From an uncultured Silvanigrella sp. (lineage in GTDB: Bacteria; Bdellovibrionota_B; Oligoflexia; Silvanigrellales; Silvanigrellaceae): 35,424 nucleotides of DNA. Position 1 is the stretch's first letter; the number at the start of each line of letters is the position of its first letter. The stretch spans positions 1 to 35,424 of the forward strand of contig CAIZJW010000294.1 of NCBI GenBank assembly GCA_903933385.1, read 5' to 3'. A program made the position numbers and the translations under genes. Shown here piece by piece: positions 33,489 to 35,424 of the stretch. The notes beneath the pieces were generated by a model. The model saw nothing but the letters and a program-made list of their open reading frames with translations, had not been told where the DNA came from and did not search any database.

Positions 33489-33764
33489 TTACATCAGCTC
33501 CATTTCACTGAAGCTGGCAAAACCACCAAATTCGGGCATGTACTCAACGTCGTTTTTAGGGATGAGAATTTGTCGTTCACCAGTTCCGCCACGCTGATAC
33601 GCAGCGAATCGCGGACAAGCCTTGAACGCAGAATCGTCGAATGGTGCGTATGTGCAAGCGGCTCCGCATGCAGATTTCACACCACAAACATCACTCAAAA
33701 CCAGCTGGCCTTCCGAATCTACCACGCCCTGTTTAACGTGATACGGACAACGCTGTGCTTTCAT
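33489..33764 (-). CDS. Small Cys-rich protein, hypothetical
   Basis: A 91-residue protein with Cys at 6, 27, 33, 37 and 50, plus His9 (CPYHV, DVCGVKSACGAACTYAPF, KACPRF), suggesting a metal or Fe-S site; I cannot name the family. No signal peptide or membrane segment. The start is firm: AAGGAGGATAG precedes ATG 33764. It is the first gene of the minus-strand pair with the anchored membrane protein. Confidence 0.65.
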   Translation of the reverse strand: MKAQRCPYHVKQGVVDSEGQLVLSDVCGVKSACGAACTYAPFDDSAFKACPRFAAYQRGGTGERQILIPKNDVEYMPEFGGFASFSEMELM

Positions 33765-34104
33765 CGCCTATCCTCCTTGATGGCAAAGTGGGCACCTGAG
33801 CAGTAAAACTGCTGCTGATATACAAACTTTTGTTGTGATTTACGCCTGCAGTAAACCACGCGCACTTTTGTGTGTCAACCCGCCGGCCAGTCAAGCTGCG
33901 AGTTTGAGTCAACTTTTCGCCACTTCGTCACATAACGTAACTGCGTCGTTTCTTAACAATGAAGACTTTTAGGCAAAGTGAATAAAAATTTTCGATCACC
34001 TCGCGGTGAGTTCGATCCGTTGCAACGAATGTGTCATCGCCTGCTTCACCACATGTGAGGCAGGCGACATTAAATTTTCACACCCATCTCATTGAGAGCG
34101 TTGC
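33765..34104. other. Structured divergent intergenic region upstream of dprA
   Basis: No convincing gene in these 340 bases. Contents: three GTCAA words (33874, 33890, 33908) 16-18 bases apart; two TTCGATC direct repeats at 33991 and 34011, exactly 20 bases apart, flanking a small TCACC/GGTGA dyad; the palindrome CGTTGCAACG (34018-34027); and a strong hairpin at 34038-34066. It may carry promoters for both directions, an operator and possibly a small RNA ending at the hairpin. Confidence 0.5.
34038..34066 (+). terminator. Strong hairpin in the dprA leader; possible sRNA terminator or attenuator
   Basis: CGCCTGC (34038-34044) pairs with GCAGGCG (34060-34066), continued by one T-G wobble and TCAC/GTGA around a CACAT loop: 12 bp of near-continuous stem. 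It is followed by ACATTAAATTTTC, a modest T-rich tail. No protein-coding gene ends upstream on this strand, so it would terminate a leader or a non-coding RNA. Confidence 0.4.
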
Positions 34105-34839
34105 ATGAATGAAACAAACACTTTGCAAAAGAATGTTGTTGAACAAATTATAATGAAACCTCTTCCAAAATCCTTTCCAGAAATTTTGCGGTATGCAGGT
34201 GAACCAGCACTGCTGGCCCGCAAGCGCGTTGCCCTCATTGGCTCTCGTCATCCAACATTCTATGGGCGTGAGCAGGCGGCCCACTTTGCGAAGGTACTTG
34301 CACAAAACGGAATCTGCGTGGTCTCGGGCGCAGCCATAGGAATTGATACCGTTGCCAACACCACAGCCTTCAACCACGGCTGCAGTGTTGCCGTACTAGG
34401 CAGTGGGTTGGCGGTTCCCTACCCCCGCTCCAATCGTTTTTTATTCGAGCACATGGCTCAGTCGAAAAATGGATTAATCCTGAGTGAGTTCGATGACTGG
34501 GAGGTCGCCGCGCGCTGGAATTTCCCCCGCCGCAACAGAGTGATCGCCGCCTTGGTTGACTTTGTTCTTGTCATTGAGGCGGCCGTTGCAAGTGGGTCAA
34601 TGATCACGGCAACTTTGGCAGCAGATTTTGGGGTCGACGTCGGAGCTTTGCCCGGCCCAGTCAACAGTCCCACAAGTCAGGGAAGCAACCTACTCATCAA
34701 AGAAGGAGCCTTTTGTATCGAGAGACCAGAGGAAATCCTTGAAAGATTGGCTTTTTTGGGTCATCAGAGGGGCAACCTGATGGAGACCGCAAGGCATGCA
34801 GGGACAACAGACCCCAAGCAATCAACACTTCTTTTCTAA
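34105..34839 (+). CDS. dprA: DprA/Smf-like DNA-processing protein, minimal form
   Basis: A 244-residue Rossmann-fold protein matching the DprA core: VALIGSRHPTFYGREQA, VVSGAAIGIDTVANTTAF, VAVLGSGLAVPYPRSN, GLILSEF, FPRRNRVIAALVDFVLVIEA and ALPGPVNSPTSQGSNLLIKEGA. DprA loads RecA on incoming single-stranded DNA in natural transformation. This one lacks the usual N-terminal SAM-like domain and the C-terminal winged helix, so it is about 100 residues shorter than typical. ATG 34105 has only a weak upstream site; an internal ATG at residue 17 is possible. It overlaps dusB by about 44 bp. Confidence 0.85.
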   Translation: MNETNTLQKNVVEQIIMKPLPKSFPEILRYAGEPALLARKRVALIGSRHPTFYGREQAAHFAKVLAQNGICVVSGAAIGIDTVANTTAFNHGCSVAVLGSGLAVPYPRSNRFLFEHMAQSKNGLILSEFDDWEVAARWNFPRRNRVIAALVDFVLVIEAAVASGSMITATLAADFGVDVGALPGPVNSPTSQGSNLLIKEGAFCIERPEEILERLAFLGHQRGNLMETARHAGTTDPKQSTLLF

Positions 34840-35424
34840 GCCACTGACCTTAGGAAAGTTGCAAATCAAGAATCGAGTGCTGCTCGCACCTTTGGCTGGT
34901 GTTTCCGACGTTCCATTCCGACGCATTTGTCAGGAACAGGGCGCGGGCCTCACATATGTAGAGATGCTTTCTTCAACAGCCATCCGCTACAAGAATCGTC
35001 GCACCTTTGAAATGATGGCCAGGCACCCGAGCGAACAACTCCTCGGAGTGCAAGTGACCGGGTCGTCAGCCGAAGACGTTGCTCACGCAATTGAACAGCT
35101 CGACGCTGCGGGCTTTGAAACCATCGACATCAACATGGGATGTCCCGTGAAGAAGGTCACCGGAGCTGGATGTGGAAGTGCGATTCTCAAAGATCCCGAT
35201 CGTGTTCAAAGAACGGTTGAACTCGCACGTGCCAGTACTTCATTGCCGCTGAGCGCAAAAATCCGTCTTGGCTTCACCCGCGAAAATGTGAATGTTGCCG
35301 ACACCACGAGCCGAATCACGCTTTCGGCCGCCGACATGGTCACCATCCATGGGCGCACGCGCTCTGAATCTTATTCAACTCCCGTTGATTGCGCCGGCGT
35401 CCGAGCAGGGATTCAATCTGCCCT
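34796..35424 (+). CDS. dusB: tRNA-dihydrouridine synthase, DusB-type (runs off right edge)
   Basis: The first 209 or so residues of a flavin-dependent tRNA U-to-dihydrouridine synthase: VLLAPLAGVSDVPFRRI binding FMN, YVEMLSSTAIRY, LGVQVTGS, INMGCPVKKVTGAGCGSAI with the catalytic Cys at about 116, SAKIRLGF and MVTIHGRTRSESY. ATG 34796 lies inside the end of dprA with AAGG close upstream; it gives about 15 residues more than the usual N-terminus, so a later start is possible. The C-terminal tRNA-binding domain lies outside the window. Confidence 0.9.
   Translation, partial: MQGQQTPSNQHFFSKPLTLGKLQIKNRVLLAPLAGVSDVPFRRICQEQGAGLTYVEMLSSTAIRYKNRRTFEMMARHPSEQLLGVQVTGSSAEDVAHAIEQLDAAGFETIDINMGCPVKKVTGAGCGSAILKDPDRVQRTVELARASTSLPLSAKIRLGFTRENVNVADTTSRITLSAADMVTIHGRTRSESYSTPVDCAGVRAGIQSA

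Noticed and set aside
33765-33808. A GG-N10-GC sigma-54-like match on the minus strand before the Cys-rich gene
   Set aside because: The -24 box reads AGGT instead of TGGC, and transcription would start within the Shine-Dalgarno.
1-35424. CRISPR array, tRNA or rRNA gene, insertion sequence, prophage
   Set aside because: No regularly spaced repeats, cloverleaf, transposase or phage genes were seen; the genes look evenly chromosomal.

Overview
The window looks like a chromosomal segment of a Gram-negative, didermic proteobacterium of the Bdellovibrionota/Oligoflexia type. The evidence is a TIGR02147-family regulator (a family concentrated in Bdellovibrio relatives and Fibrobacter), many lipoprotein signal peptides, an LptE-like protein, type IV prepilin-like genes, FlbD, and a sigma-54 activator with matching promoters. 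This placement is an inference; no rRNA or tRNA gene is present to fix it. GC content is intermediate and looks even, and I see no insertion sequence, prophage, CRISPR array or tRNA gene.

Layout. (1) 1-1690, minus strand: sbcD and the start of sbcC, DNA-end nuclease. (2) 1835-2728: an SDR oxidoreductase, convergent with the next block. (3) 2679-8730, minus strand: a probable operon of a neutral-ceramidase-fold protein, an HDAC-fold deacetylase and two ABC exporter halves resembling the two halves of ABCC/MRP proteins. (4) 8731-14802, plus strand: a second ceramidase-fold paralogue whose start codon abuts that of the first, a phytase-like esterase lipoprotein, a glutaredoxin, an LptE-like lipoprotein and transketolase. 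(5) 14814-20241: an envelope and regulation region with a 3D-domain lipoprotein, a TIGR02147 protein coupled to a small lipoprotein, a thioredoxin-fold ferredoxin, a sigma-54 activator with an unrecognised N-terminal domain, and a secreted barrel-like protein. Two sequences fitting the -24/-12 sigma-54 consensus lie upstream of the 3D lipoprotein and the barrel-like protein, which suggests a small local sigma-54 circuit. (6) 20282-24889: three prepilin-like genes, the middle one a large PilX/GspK-like protein ending in a Hint (Hedgehog/intein) domain. (7) 25011-30028, minus strand: a secreted HExxH metalloprotease with a P-domain, a 942-residue periplasmic helical-repeat protein and a small Lys-rich protein, the first two translationally coupled. 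(8) 30136-30917, minus strand: FlbD and YajQ. (9) 30969-32866: an MFS transporter coupled to a YceD-like protein. (10) 32868-33764, minus strand: a C-terminally anchored membrane protein and a Cys-rich protein. (11) 33765-34104: a structured intergenic region. (12) 34105 to the right edge: a minimal DprA overlapping dusB.

The most interesting item is the prepilin operon with the Hint protein. The Hint N-terminal nucleophile Cys and the TxxH motif are present, but the C-terminal His-Asn is not, so the domain could do Hedgehog-like cleavage or ligation but not full splicing. This would be an autoprocessing or cross-linking module on a pilus-tip component. The second is the sigma-54 activator with two nearby candidate promoters.
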